Source: JAABVD01 sp965204545
GTDB lineage: Bacteria > Verrucomicrobiota > Verrucomicrobiia > Opitutales > UBA2995
DNA: 64,000 bases
Direction of reading: 5' to 3'
Assembly (NCBI GenBank): GCA_965204545.1
Contig: CBDBFA010000003.1
Coordinates: forward strand, 62,001-126,000
Each line of letters begins with the position of its first letter. The first letter of the stretch is position 1. The position numbers were made by a program, and so were the translations under genes. Below, in pieces: positions 33,052 to 42,488 of the stretch. Below the pieces are notes generated by a model. The model searched no databases. It was not told the origin of the DNA and saw nothing but the letters and a program-made list of their open reading frames with translations.

Positions 33052-34812
33052 TTAGGTTCCCAGTCGTTCGAAGATCAATGCCTTGATATCAGGCATTTTC
33101 GCTCCAGGTTTCTTTACCACCCTCAGCTCCAGTGAATGACTCCCCCCCTCCAACACCAGTTCACCCGCATCCAGATCTTTCCATTCCCGAGATAGATAAG
33201 CGCCTTGATTTTTAATCACCTGTTCCGCCGCCGCATGCGGCGCGCTCACCCAGGATTCCTGAATACGAATGTCTAGCGACGCGTTTCCCGCGTTGAGGCG
33301 AAACACCGAGCCCACTGCATCCTCGGGACAGGCATAGCGAAGTCGCACCCGATACCGTCCACTCGAAACCACCTCGATCGGGCGGGCTGCATACGCTTTT
33401 GGGTCCGACCAGCTCTCAATCCACTGATGGGCAAATCCCTGCCTCCCACTGTAATTGATCCCTTCGCCCATTCCCGGATAGATAACCATCTCATGAGCCT
33501 TTACTTCTACCGAAGGCCACTCCTCATAGCCAATCGGTACCGGTAGAAGGGCGGGCTCCTCTTCCGTCGATTTCGCCGCCCAACCCTGGTAGACCTCGAT
33601 CAGCTCGCCATGTATTTCCGGCCGTGTCTTGGCCAGATTTTCTTTCTGCCCCGGATCCGCAATTAGATCGTGCAACATCGTTTCGGTCGCCCGGTAGCGG
33701 CTTGTCCGAACAGACCATCTTTTAGAATCGCGCCAAACAAACAGATTCCGTTCGGGCATTTCGAAATCTTCCTGCTCAAAGAGAAGGGGTGTCACGTCCA
33801 TCCCGTCTAACGGCAGCGTCTTGCTTTCCAGATTCTCTACCCCCGCGATCCGGCATAGCGTCGGCAGCAGGTCGATATGCGCCGCATTCGGCTTTACAAC
33901 CGTGCCTGCCCGGATTCGTTCCGGCCAACGTACGAAAAGCGGCACACGAACGCCGCCTTCGTTGACACTGGCTTTCCAACCAAGCATTCCGTCGTTGAAG
34001 CGTGAGCCATTCGGGCCGTTGTCCGTCAGAAATATAAAAACAGTTTCGTCCAGTATCCCCAGTGCTTCCAGCTTCGCGAGCAAACGGCCCATATTCTCGT
34101 CCACATTTTCGACCAGCGCATACATCGCCCGGTCGAAGGGATTTACCACGTCCGTCCGATCTGCCCACTGCCTCCACTTGTCCAATGGCACACTCGCCGG
34201 TGTGTGCGGTGTGTTATAAGGAATATAACAAAAGAAAGGGCTCTCATTCGCCTCGTGCTCGCGCTCGATAAACTCAATCGCGTAATCGGTAATTATATCC
34301 GCGATAAATCCACGCGCCTGGAAAGAGGAACCGTTTCGCTCCAGGATCGGATCAAAATAATCGTTCCAATGCCCGCCGCAGAAACCCACGAATTCATCAA
34401 AGCCCTGCGCGTTCGGATGATACGGCCAGATCCCGCCATTGTGCCACTTGCCAAAACATCCCGTCGCATATCCGGCCTCTTGCAAGATCTCGGCGATCAT
34501 CACTTCCTCGCCCCGCATGAATTCATAGCCGCGCGTCACTCCTGTCACTCCGGTGCGGTTCGCGTAGCGCCCGGACAACAATGCGGCCCGCGTTGTGGCG
34601 CACGACGGTTGCACGAAAAATCGCTCGAACCGCGCTCCCTCATTCGCGAGACGGTCCATGTTCGGCGTTTCGATCCACGGGTTCCCGTTGACAGACAAAT
34701 CTCCATAACCCTGGTCGTCCGTCATCACTAATACGATGTTCGGACCCGCGCCAAACGCTCTCGTCACAATGAGCAAGTAAAAGAAAAAGTATTTATACAT
34801 AGTAAAAGTCAT
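33052..34812 (-). CDS. Sulfatase with non-canonical CATTR site and C-terminal binding-type domain
   Basis: 586 residues. PNIVLVMTDDQGYGDLSVNG, then CATTRAALLSGRYANRTG: the Cys (C71) is present but the +2 Pro of C-x-P/A-S/T-R is Thr. Other active-site parts are normal (GKWHNGGIWPYHP, IPYNTPHTPASVPL, FLTDNGPNGSRFNDGMLGWK). After residue about 445 a second domain (YPGMGEGINYSGRQGFAHQW, RYRVRLRYACPEDAVGSVFR, LELRVVKK) resembles a beta-sandwich carbohydrate-binding or DUF5077-type module. The domain may hold it to glycan. Whether the altered motif is still matured is open. Confidence 0.85.
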   Translation of the reverse strand: MTFTMYKYFFFYLLIVTRAFGAGPNIVLVMTDDQGYGDLSVNGNPWIETPNMDRLANEGARFERFFVQPSCATTRAALLSGRYANRTGVTGVTRGYEFMRGEEVMIAEILQEAGYATGCFGKWHNGGIWPYHPNAQGFDEFVGFCGGHWNDYFDPILERNGSSFQARGFIADIITDYAIEFIEREHEANESPFFCYIPYNTPHTPASVPLDKWRQWADRTDVVNPFDRAMYALVENVDENMGRLLAKLEALGILDETVFIFLTDNGPNGSRFNDGMLGWKASVNEGGVRVPLFVRWPERIRAGTVVKPNAAHIDLLPTLCRIAGVENLESKTLPLDGMDVTPLLFEQEDFEMPERNLFVWRDSKRWSVRTSRYRATETMLHDLIADPGQKENLAKTRPEIHGELIEVYQGWAAKSTEEEPALLPVPIGYEEWPSVEVKAHEMVIYPGMGEGINYSGRQGFAHQWIESWSDPKAYAARPIEVVSSGRYRVRLRYACPEDAVGSVFRLNAGNASLDIRIQESWVSAPHAAAEQVIKNQGAYLSREWKDLDAGELVLEGGSHSLELRVVKKPGAKMPDIKALIFERLGT

Positions 34813-34822
34813 TCGTCAGTTT

Positions 34823-35178
34823 TCAGTTAAATTGATTGAACAGGCCTTGCAGTTGGGCCTTCATCTCTTTGAGCCGGGTCTTCTGTTCCGGGTTATTCAC
34901 CAGGTTCTTTAACTCCTTTGGATCTGCCTCCAGATCATACAGCTCATCATAACCATAAGGATCCCCCTGCTTGTCGGGTATGAGGTAGTGAATGTATTTC
35001 CATTCGGACGTCCGGACTGCATACCAGGGGGCTACGCGTGGCGCGACTTTTTCGAGATAGTATTCGGCGAGGAACGCCTTCCACCAGCTCGCGTTATTAT
35101 CCTTAAAAAGGGGAACGAAGGATATGATCGGACCCCAAACTTCGTACCAACTCAAATGAGACTCTTGCCGGACTGTGT
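34823..35178 (-). pseudogene. Sulfatase C-terminal fragment
   Basis: The frame carries WWKAFLAEYYLEKVAPRVAP, AVRTSEWKYIHYLIPDKQGD and YDELYDLEADPKELKNLVNN, the C-terminal subdomain of an arylsulfatase. The catalytic two thirds are gone; the 5' end runs directly into an IS3 transposase remnant (35179-35462), so an insertion followed by deletion explains it. Confidence 0.8.
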
Positions 35179-35462
35179 TCATGGTGATTGTAGGGTTGGT
35201 TCTGATAACAGTGCTTGGTGCAGGGAAGGCAGAGCCTGACCGCAACCAAGTGCTCTTTGTTTAGCTTTTTGCCAGTGCCTAGCAAACCTATTTGGGGAAA
35301 GAAATCCGAGATGGCGGTGGGGGTGGATTCGGTTGTATTGGTTGCGCCAGTTCTCGATGACCACTCGGGCTTCTGCCAAGGACAGGAACCATACTTTCAG
35401 GCCTTGATAAAATCCATTGTTGACATATTCATCGTGACAATTCTTGACGTAGAGTGATTCTA
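35179..35462 (-). mobile_element. IS3-family transposase (OrfB) C-terminal remnant
   Basis: The minus strand reads ESLYVKNCHDEYVNNGFYQG, FLSLAEARVVIENWRNQYNR and HPHRHLGFLSPNRFARHW, matching the last part of IS3-type OrfB with the third catalytic Glu (E in SLAEAR-xxx region precedes; the ESF-like Glu at the beginning is the DDE Glu) and the R-P-H-x-x-L-G-x-x-x-P signature. The rest of OrfB, OrfA and both terminal inverted repeats are absent. Confidence 0.75.
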
Positions 35463-35469
35463 TTACGCT

Positions 35470-36090
35470 ATGAAGATTTTACTAAGCACCTTATCGATTG
35501 CCCTGGTCCTCTCCCTGTCTCTGAGCGCTCAGGAGAATGAGCCCTTTACGAAACTTTTCAAGCTCTCTGATTTCGAGACGACCGGAAACTGGATGGAGGA
35601 GAAAAGGAATGTACTCCACCTGAAGCCAAGGGAAGGCGAGACGGGCTGGAAACGCTACGGCGCTTACCTCTGGTTCCCGGAACAATACCAGGATTTTGTC
35701 TGCCGGTTTGATTTCAAGCTCGGAGAAGGTGGGAACTCGGGATTCTACTTCCGCATCGCGGACCAGTCGGATGCCACCCTGCACGGTTTTGAGATTCAAT
35801 TGAGAGACGATTACGGAAAAGAAGAACTGGGACCCCATAGCGTCGGGGGCGTCATCAAAACCTCAGGACCAAAGGTGAATGCCGTAAAACCAGCTGGGGA
35901 ATGGAACACCATGTTCGTTCGCCTAAAAGGTTCGAAGCTCCTCGCAAGGCTCAACGACCAGGTCGTTCAAAACGTGGATCTGGAAAAAGCACGCCCCGAG
36001 AACAAGCCACTCGCGAAAAAAGGATGGATTGCAATTCAGGATCATGGTCAGGAGTTCTGGGTTCGCAACGTCCGCATCCGAAAACTTTAA
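35470..36090 (+). CDS. Secreted DUF1080 / 3-keto-disaccharide hydrolase-type protein
   Basis: 206 residues with signal peptide (ILLSTLSIALVLSLSLSAQE). The laminin-G-like fold of PF06439 is seen in LHLKPREGETGWKRYGAYLW, DFVCRFDFKLGEGGNSGFYF, GFEIQLRDDYG, GEWNTMFVRLKGSKLLARLN and KGWIAIQDHGQEFWVRNVRI. Many PVC proteins of this family bind or cleave oxidised sugars. It is one of the few plus-strand genes in the sulfatase region and starts directly beside the IS3 remnant. Its 3' end faces the sulfatase at 36107-37669. Confidence 0.8.
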   Translation: MKILLSTLSIALVLSLSLSAQENEPFTKLFKLSDFETTGNWMEEKRNVLHLKPREGETGWKRYGAYLWFPEQYQDFVCRFDFKLGEGGNSGFYFRIADQSDATLHGFEIQLRDDYGKEELGPHSVGGVIKTSGPKVNAVKPAGEWNTMFVRLKGSKLLARLNDQVVQNVDLEKARPENKPLAKKGWIAIQDHGQEFWVRNVRIRKL

Positions 36091-36106
36091 GAAAGCACTT
36101 CTTTCT

Positions 36107-37669
36107 CTAATTCTTTCCCGCGGGCCTCTTTCCAATCGCATCCGGGTTAAACAATTTTGGGTCAAAATCCGGATTGGGTGCCGGGATGACCGCTCCCGTT
36201 TCCATTAAATTTTCCTCAATCATCTGGTCCAGCGTCCTCACCCGATCAGGCAACGTCGCCGCCAGATTGTTTGCCTCTCCCATATCCTTGGAAAGGTCGA
36301 AGAGTTTATAGTCGTGTTGCCCGTTCTCGCCACCGTGAAAAACGCGAACCAGTTTCCATTTGCCGGCGTGAACGGAAATAGAAGGCGGCAACCATTCCGG
36401 CACGGGAACGATGCAAGGGAAATAAGTGAAGATTCCGTCACGCTTCAGCTTTTGGCCTTGAAGCGCGGGCCTGATATCAATGCCGTCCACCGGATGGTTT
36501 TCCGGCAAAGCGATGCCTTGTCCCTTCAGGATGGTCGTATAGAAGTCCGAGGTTTGGATGATTTCATCGCTGCGGCTACCCGGCGTGGTCAGTCCCGGCC
36601 AGACCACGATGCAAGGCACGCGCACCCCACCCTCGCACATCGAAGCCTTGCCTCCGCGCAGCGGTGAGTTCGAGGTGGGCGGATTACCGTCATCGGCGGG
36701 AAGCTTGCTGTGGATATTGCCGCCATTGTCCGAAGTGAAAATGATCACCGTGTTATCGGCGATCCCTTTGCGCTCGATCTCGTCCAACAGAGCGCCGACG
36801 GCATCATCAAGCGAATGCACCATGGCGGCGTAGGTGGCGGACTTCTGTTCGCTGGCAGGATCGATCTCTCCTCTATATTTCCGGATCAGTTCCTCCTTGG
36901 CATTGAAGGGACCATGAACCGAGAACATCCAGTAGTTCATGAAGAAGGGTTTGCTTCCCGTAACATCGTTCAGCCATTTGATCGCCTCTTCACTCATACG
37001 ATCTTCTATGTGTTCCCCCGGATAGTTCTCCTTTATGTGTTTAAGGCTCCAGGGAGCGACATAAGATTTTCCGGGACCGGGGCCGGGGTGATGCGGTATA
37101 TCGATATCGAATCCGTGCTCCAGCGGACTGTAAGGCTCCGCCCCCAGGTGCCACTTACCGAAATGCGCCGTGGCATAGCCGGCCTGCTGCATCATTTTCC
37201 CAATCGTCGGATATTTCGTATCCAGGCGCGTGGCGGTTACCACGGGCAGCGCTTTTTCGGAGGCTTTTGCCCTTTTGGCCAACTCGGCCTTCAGCGCAAC
37301 TTTTGCCGTATGATGCCTCGGCTGGGTGCTACCGTGACGCACAGGGGTCTGCCCCGTTAGAAAGCTGGCCCGCGTGGGCGAACACAAGGGCGAGTTGGAA
37401 TAGGCCCGGTCAAACGTGCAACCGAGTTCCGCCAAACGCAGGATATTCGGTGTATTATATAGTTCTGTATTGCCGTACAGTTCGGTGTCGCTCCATCCGA
37501 GATCATCGGCCAGAATGAATACGACGTTCATTTGCTTTGCAGCACTTGGCTCCGGCGCAGCACCGTAACCTGTGGCAACGAGACCACATGCGGCCAGCGC
37601 GGCGAGGGCGACGCCTTTGAACAGACCTCGGCGATGGATGCCGGGCTTGGGGTAGTGAGATTCGTTCAT
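36107..37669 (-). CDS. Tat-exported sulfatase (CSPTR)
   Basis: 520 residues. Twin-arginine leader HRRGLFKGVALAALAACG, then MNVVFILADDLGWSDTELYG, formylglycine site CSPTRASFLTGQTPVRHG (C96), FGKWHLGAEPYSPLEHGFD, WMFSVHGPFNAKEEL, and IFTSDNGGNIHSKLPADDG. The leader (MNESHYPKPGIHRRGLFKGV) is nearly identical to that of the dimethylformamidase-like protein at 54586-56181. Tat export means it folds in the cytosol first, so maturation of the cysteine would happen before export. Substrate unknown. Confidence 0.9.
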   Translation of the reverse strand: MNESHYPKPGIHRRGLFKGVALAALAACGLVATGYGAAPEPSAAKQMNVVFILADDLGWSDTELYGNTELYNTPNILRLAELGCTFDRAYSNSPLCSPTRASFLTGQTPVRHGSTQPRHHTAKVALKAELAKRAKASEKALPVVTATRLDTKYPTIGKMMQQAGYATAHFGKWHLGAEPYSPLEHGFDIDIPHHPGPGPGKSYVAPWSLKHIKENYPGEHIEDRMSEEAIKWLNDVTGSKPFFMNYWMFSVHGPFNAKEELIRKYRGEIDPASEQKSATYAAMVHSLDDAVGALLDEIERKGIADNTVIIFTSDNGGNIHSKLPADDGNPPTSNSPLRGGKASMCEGGVRVPCIVVWPGLTTPGSRSDEIIQTSDFYTTILKGQGIALPENHPVDGIDIRPALQGQKLKRDGIFTYFPCIVPVPEWLPPSISVHAGKWKLVRVFHGGENGQHDYKLFDLSKDMGEANNLAATLPDRVRTLDQMIEENLMETGAVIPAPNPDFDPKLFNPDAIGKRPAGKN

Positions 37670-37800
37670 GCTTATCCGCGTTTTCGTTTATAGATGTGTC
37701 GTCGCTGAATTCCTCGCGACTCTTTTGTGGGATAATTCTGTCAGGAAATCTAGAAATTTCCCGCTTAAAACCGCAATTGAGAAGATAATCCCAAAAATGT

Positions 37801-37830
37801 ATTTTACATTTAGACGTCTAAATGTAAAAT
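37801..37830. promoter_or_regulatory. Perfect 30-bp palindrome upstream of a sulfatase
   Basis: ATTTTACATTTAGAC is followed without gap by its exact inverse GTCTAAATGTAAAAT. It lies 131 bases upstream of the sulfatase start at 37669 and 130 bases beyond the esterase stop at 37961, in a 290-base gap with no other gene. A perfect two-fold site with AT-rich flanks looks like an operator for a dimeric regulator or a terminator; no T-run follows on either strand. Confidence 0.5.
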
Positions 37831-37960
37831 GGAGTTATGGAATGCATTGCAGATCCCTCTACCCGAAGAAAAGGGGTTGAGGCCAAAAGAATAAGGAGAA
37901 ACGAGCGAGTGAGGTATTTCATATATAAATCCTACTACTTTTGCTTACCAAAGAAAATGC

Positions 37961-39070
37961 CTACCTCAAATACTCCCGGAACCACGCCAACTCCATCGCG
38001 TCAATCTCATTTTTACTCGGCTTGATCTCCGCGCCCTCCGGAGTTGGGCGATAGCCGTGTCCCGCGTTGGCGACCGGTACGAGCTTCGTCACGGCCCCCG
38101 CCTTTTTCAAGGCCGCGTAAAGCAACTCGGATTGATTGAAAATTACCCCTATGTCTTTGCGGCCGTGGATAATCAGAATTGGCGGATCATCCTTGTCTAC
38201 ATACGTGATCGGATTCGCGCGCCGCACCTGCTCCTTGAGTCCCGTGATCTGGCCTCCGAGAAAACGCGACTCGGCTGACGTTGGCATTGAATGATTCCCG
38301 CCCATCTTTAAAAAATCGGTTGGGCCAAAGTGATCGACCACCGCCTGCACCTCACTCGAAAATTCGAAAGTCACCTCTTTCCCCCGGTACTTGCGGAGTG
38401 AAGTATTGGTCGGCATACCGCCAAAGCCTTCGAGGTAGGGATCGCCACCCGACGTCCCCAGAATCGCCGCCAGATGCCCGCCGGCAGAAGTGCCCCAAAC
38501 ACCGATGTGGTCTGCGTCGATCTGGTATTTTTCCGCGTTGGCTCGCAGCCAGCGGATCGCCGCTTTGCAATCCTGCACGGCTGCTGGGAAGGGGGCCACA
38601 CCGCTCAGTCGATAGTTAATCGACACGCCAATAAATCCCTCCTCCGCGTAACGTACCGCGTGACGCGCGCTTTTCGACCCGCCCCAAAACCCGCCGCCGT
38701 GAATGTGCACCACAGCCGGTACCGGTTTCGTTAATCCCTTCGGTACGGCGATATCCAAGGCCACTTCATAGTCGCCCGCGACCAGATAAACGATGTCTTT
38801 CTCAAGTGTCACGTGATCGGGAATAACCAGCGGTTGTGCCGCTGCGGCCGGGCGCGCATTCCCCAGCTTGGATTGTTGTAACTGTTTTCGGGCGGCCGAA
38901 AACTCCTCTGCGGTCAGCTTGCCGTCCTTATTCGCATCCGCTTCCGGAAAAAGCTTGAGTATTTGCGCCAGTTTCTCTTCGGAGGGCTGTTGCGCTTGTG
39001 CATTCGTGAAGGGCGCGGTCAACGCCAGGGCGAGGATCGCAAAGAGTGGGACTGGGTGGTGATTTTTCAT
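37961..39070 (-). CDS. Secreted alpha/beta-hydrolase (esterase) with N-terminal EF-hand
   Basis: 369 residues. Leader MKNHHPVPLFAILALALTAP, then an EF-hand ADANKDGKLTAEEF, then the esterase: AVVHIHGGGFWGGSKSARHA (HGGG oxyanion hole), VGVSINYRLSGVAPFPAAVQ, IGVWGTSAGGHLAAILG (nucleophile in GTSAGG), ILIIHGRKDIGVIFNQSELL (Asp) and NAGHGYRP (His). It fits carboxylesterase families acting on acetylated or feruloylated sugars. EF-hand/esterase fusions are frequent in PVC genomes. The leader is shared with the gene at 39318. Confidence 0.85.
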   Translation of the reverse strand: MKNHHPVPLFAILALALTAPFTNAQAQQPSEEKLAQILKLFPEADANKDGKLTAEEFSAARKQLQQSKLGNARPAAAAQPLVIPDHVTLEKDIVYLVAGDYEVALDIAVPKGLTKPVPAVVHIHGGGFWGGSKSARHAVRYAEEGFIGVSINYRLSGVAPFPAAVQDCKAAIRWLRANAEKYQIDADHIGVWGTSAGGHLAAILGTSGGDPYLEGFGGMPTNTSLRKYRGKEVTFEFSSEVQAVVDHFGPTDFLKMGGNHSMPTSAESRFLGGQITGLKEQVRRANPITYVDKDDPPILIIHGRKDIGVIFNQSELLYAALKKAGAVTKLVPVANAGHGYRPTPEGAEIKPSKNEIDAMELAWFREYLR

Positions 39071-39317
39071 GGCTTTGAGGCTATAGATTGGCCCATGTTA
39101 GGGCGCCGAATGGAGGCCCTCAAGGACTTTAACGGTGAGGAATGAGGGCGGTTACTTCGTGGGGTTAATGAGATGTCGCATGGCGTTTATAGGGTATGAA
39201 TGTATCAATTAAATGAAACATTCGAACAGGGTAGCCATTCTTTCCGGCAAGCGTATTGACGCCCACTTACCTTAAATTGAAAATGCCTCGAAACTCAATC
39301 AGCGGACTCGTATACCC

Positions 39318-40463
39318 ATGAAATATCATCGCCCTACCCTTCTCTTTGTGGTCCTTGCCCTGGCGGCGACCGCGCCGTTCTCAATCGCGCAACAGTCCCA
39401 GAGAAACGCCGAGCGCAATGCGCGCCAAGCCGCAGCCGCACGAGCGCTTCCGAAATTCGATCCAGGTTGGGAGAAGGATGAATTTCCATCGCACGCGGTC
39501 AGTCTCAAAACACCCGAAGAAATCATGGCCATTTACAAGCGCGGCGAGCCGGGGCGCACGTATGCAGAAGCGGCCGACGCCATGTCTTTTCCCGAGCAAG
39601 CTGAAGGCATCCTGCGCATCGTGGGGACGGGCCACAGCTTTACCGCGCCCGGTTACAGAACCTTGCCCGCCATCACCCGTGCCGCTGGTTTCGAGCAGCC
39701 GCTTTGCCTGCACAATGGCGGCGGGCGCACGGGCAGCGTGAGCTATAAGTGGGAGCAGGAAAACGGCATCTTCGAATTTGATGGCAAGCCCCTGCCCAAG
39801 CTCCTGGCTGCTATTTCCAACGCGGAATGGGAGGCGATGATCTGGGGCCCCTACACCGCAGACCGTCCGAAATTCTATACGAGCTGGATCGATTTCTGCG
39901 AGCAATACAATCCTGGCATGAAGTATTTTGTCATCGATGGCTGGCCCACGCTCCATCAGGCCCAGATGGTCTTCAATCTCAAAGGAAACCCGGAGTCAGA
40001 TTCTTTCTTTACGGATGAGGTCTTGGATCAAATGAACGCTGCCGCGGACACTAGCTTTGCGGATCTCGTGAGCACCATTCGCGAAACATCCGAAGACGTC
40101 TATATCCTGCCCACACGCGCCGCGATGACGGAGGCGGCCAAGCGGTTCAACCGGGGAGAACTCCCCGGCGTTGAAGGCCTGTTTACGGTAGTTGGCGGAA
40201 AAGAACATTCTATCTGGAGAGACCAACGCGGTCACTTGGGACCGGGCTTCGATCGCCTGGAGGGATATGTCTTCTACGCCACTCTCTACGGCAAATCCCC
40301 TGAACTCATTTCAGCACCTATCCAATTCGACCAGAACCCAGGTTTCCTAAACGCCAACATGGATAAAGTCTTTCGTGAAATTGCCTGGAAGGCGGTCGTG
40401 GAGCACCCCCTCTCCGGAGTCTCCGACAAGAACCGGAACGGCATCGGTGATCATCTGGAGTAG
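39318..40463 (+). CDS. Secreted protein of unknown function (GTGHSF...GYRTLP family)
   Basis: 381 residues, signal peptide MKYHRPTLLFVVLALAATAP. The conserved-looking core IVGTGHSFTAPGYRTLPAIT, NGGGRTGSVSYKWEQENGIF, AMIWGPYTADRPKFYTSWID and FVIDGWPTLHQ suggests an SGNH-like or similar hydrolase fold (G-x-x-H-S-F strand then G-P-Y and a W-P block), but I cannot assign a family. The C-terminus SDKNRNGIGDHLE is a type of calcium-loop end. Divergent from the esterase, sharing a 247-bp promoter region and a similar leader; likely secreted with it. Confidence 0.6.
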   Translation: MKYHRPTLLFVVLALAATAPFSIAQQSQRNAERNARQAAAARALPKFDPGWEKDEFPSHAVSLKTPEEIMAIYKRGEPGRTYAEAADAMSFPEQAEGILRIVGTGHSFTAPGYRTLPAITRAAGFEQPLCLHNGGGRTGSVSYKWEQENGIFEFDGKPLPKLLAAISNAEWEAMIWGPYTADRPKFYTSWIDFCEQYNPGMKYFVIDGWPTLHQAQMVFNLKGNPESDSFFTDEVLDQMNAAADTSFADLVSTIRETSEDVYILPTRAAMTEAAKRFNRGELPGVEGLFTVVGGKEHSIWRDQRGHLGPGFDRLEGYVFYATLYGKSPELISAPIQFDQNPGFLNANMDKVFREIAWKAVVEHPLSGVSDKNRNGIGDHLE

Positions 40464-40587
40464 CGATTGGAAGCTTTGGCGCTCATTTAGTTTCGAAGGT
40501 AAGCGAAACCCATGGTGACACAAAATCTGAGGAGTCCCTTTTGGATGCTGCCAAAATCGATTGGTTAAAGTGTTGTGTTTTCGCCTT

Positions 40588-40746
40588 TTACTCAGAGAGA
40601 ATTTGAGCAATGCCAATGTCCATTCGCAGTACCCTACTTCGCATTCTCTCTACATCATCCTCGAAGCTTGAATGGGACGGGTAGTAAGCGCATGCATCGG
40701 CAGCTTGTACCGAGTGACAAGTCAAAAATACAAATAAGGGTCTCAT
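40588..40746 (-). CDS. Possible small secreted protein or remnant
   Basis: A 52-codon frame with start ATG at 40746 reads MRPLFVFLTCHSVQAADACA and on to LRMDIGIAQILSE, with a hydrophobic leader and Ala-Asp-Ala-type cleavage site. No family recognised, and the 370-base gap between 40463 and 40833 is otherwise empty. It could be a remnant of a larger secreted protein. Low support. Confidence 0.25.
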   Translation of the reverse strand: MRPLFVFLTCHSVQAADACAYYPSHSSFEDDVERMRSRVLRMDIGIAQILSE

Positions 40747-40832
40747 TGTTATAGATAAGCTTAATTGGCGGAACGGGCTGCTTTCCGTTGTTCACGTTGG
40801 GCCTTGCCAGAGGCTCTTCTAACCTCTTTTGA

Positions 40833-42488
40833 CTAGGGTAATGCGGTTGTATCTGGTAACGTCACGGTTTTACCTTTAACCTTCAGCGTTTTAACAAGCG
40901 CAATCTGCTCATCCACCATTCCACCCGGCCGAGCGTTTCCACCGGGAACAAATTCTCCAAAGGGCCGACCCATGGTTTCGAGATCCGCCTTTAACAGTTG
41001 GCGCATGGTTTTCAGCTTCGCACGGTAGCGAGGATCCGCAACGAGGTTATTATGCTCCTCCGGGTCTTTATGCAGGTCGTAAAGTTGATCACCATCCCAA
41101 AAGCCAGGGCGATCTGCACCCCGCACACCAATTCCCAGGCGACCGATATAAGACATCTGCTTTGGCAGGTTTTCTAAACTGGCTTTCTTGATCACTTTGA
41201 TTTGCTCGTCTGTATAACGCACAGCGGTGTATTTCCACCGCTTGGTCGCAACGCCTCGGGCATAGCCCATTTCCAGGTATACATGGTCACGGCCCTTCGC
41301 ATTCTCTTCACCACGCAAAATCGGCAGGAAGCTTTTTCCATCCATGCGATAGCCTTCCGGAAGATCTACATCGGCTGCATCGAAAACGGTCGGCGCCCAA
41401 TCTACATTTTGCACCATTTCATGGATGATAGAATTGGGAGGGATTGTTGCAGGCCAGCGAGCAATCATAGGAACATTAAGGCCATCGGCGGCGTAGACGG
41501 AACCTTTACCGCGTCGTCCGTGATCGGGAGCAAATAAGACCAGGGTGTTATCGTCGATCTCGAGCTGTGTAAGTTTTTTGAATACAGCGCCTATGGCATC
41601 ATCGATCCATGCCTCTCCAGCCGTTTTACTATCGGGATCAAAGCCGGCTGCCTCCACTTGCTTCAATAGTTCCTTCCGTGGTGTCATAACATCGGGCAGA
41701 GAGGTTAATCTGCCTTCGCCCGAGGAAGATGGAAAGTCCATCGACTTACGCCAAGATCCTTTTCCCCCATGCAGAAGCGTCGTGCAATAATGCAAATAGA
41801 AGGAGCGGTCTTTATTCTCTTCAATAAATTCCAGGGCCGCTTCGGTTGTCCACTCAGGATTGTGGTGACTGTAGGGCGAATTCATATTGCCGCGATAGGT
41901 ATGCTTGGCCCATGTAAACCCCAGACTCCGAATGTAACGTCGCATCACCTTTTCATTGTGGGCAAAGATCGCCGTAGTTTCCGCGTTGTCTTCCAGCCCC
42001 CGTTTCGGGAACGCTCGGAATGCATCCTTTCCTTCAAAAAACTCCGGAAAATCCTCCTCCGATTCGATGTGATATTTGCCGACCCAGCCAGTCTCATAAC
42101 CTGCATCGCTCAGCACCTTGCCGATATTCATGCCATCGGGTTCAATCGCCATATTGAAGTTTGGATGACCTTGTTGATCAGGACCCCCAACAGCTTCAAG
42201 ATACTTCTTACTGTAGGAATTACCTGCGTAACGTCCCGTAGCAAAACTGTAACGAGAGGGCGTGCAAACCCCACTACTTACATAGGCTTGGGTAAACTTC
42301 ATGCCCTCAGCCGCCATCCGGTCCAAGTGCGGCGTATAGGTGTCCCCGCCGAATGCTCCGATGCTGGACCAATCCTGGTCGTCGATGAGAATAAGAATAA
42401 TATTCGGCCGATCCTTGGCTGCCGCAAATGAACAGAGCAAAAAACAGAAAACCAGGTTTTTTGCGGTTATGAAATACGCCTTCATCAA
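40833..42488 (-). CDS. Sulfatase (CTPSR)
   Basis: 551 residues, signal peptide NLVFCFLLCSFAAAKDR. PNIILILIDDQDWSSIGAFG, the canonical site CTPSRYSFATGRYAG (C75), WVGKYHIESEEDFPEFFEG, YCTTLLHGGKGSWRKSMDF, FAPDHGRRGKGSVYAADGLN. The region between residues 130 and 270 is longer than in other copies. It ends beside the small possible gene at 40588-40746. Its start neighbours the esterase remnant that holds a palindromic element. Confidence 0.9.
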   Translation of the reverse strand: MMKAYFITAKNLVFCFLLCSFAAAKDRPNIILILIDDQDWSSIGAFGGDTYTPHLDRMAAEGMKFTQAYVSSGVCTPSRYSFATGRYAGNSYSKKYLEAVGGPDQQGHPNFNMAIEPDGMNIGKVLSDAGYETGWVGKYHIESEEDFPEFFEGKDAFRAFPKRGLEDNAETTAIFAHNEKVMRRYIRSLGFTWAKHTYRGNMNSPYSHHNPEWTTEAALEFIEENKDRSFYLHYCTTLLHGGKGSWRKSMDFPSSSGEGRLTSLPDVMTPRKELLKQVEAAGFDPDSKTAGEAWIDDAIGAVFKKLTQLEIDDNTLVLFAPDHGRRGKGSVYAADGLNVPMIARWPATIPPNSIIHEMVQNVDWAPTVFDAADVDLPEGYRMDGKSFLPILRGEENAKGRDHVYLEMGYARGVATKRWKYTAVRYTDEQIKVIKKASLENLPKQMSYIGRLGIGVRGADRPGFWDGDQLYDLHKDPEEHNNLVADPRYRAKLKTMRQLLKADLETMGRPFGEFVPGGNARPGGMVDEQIALVKTLKVKGKTVTLPDTTALP

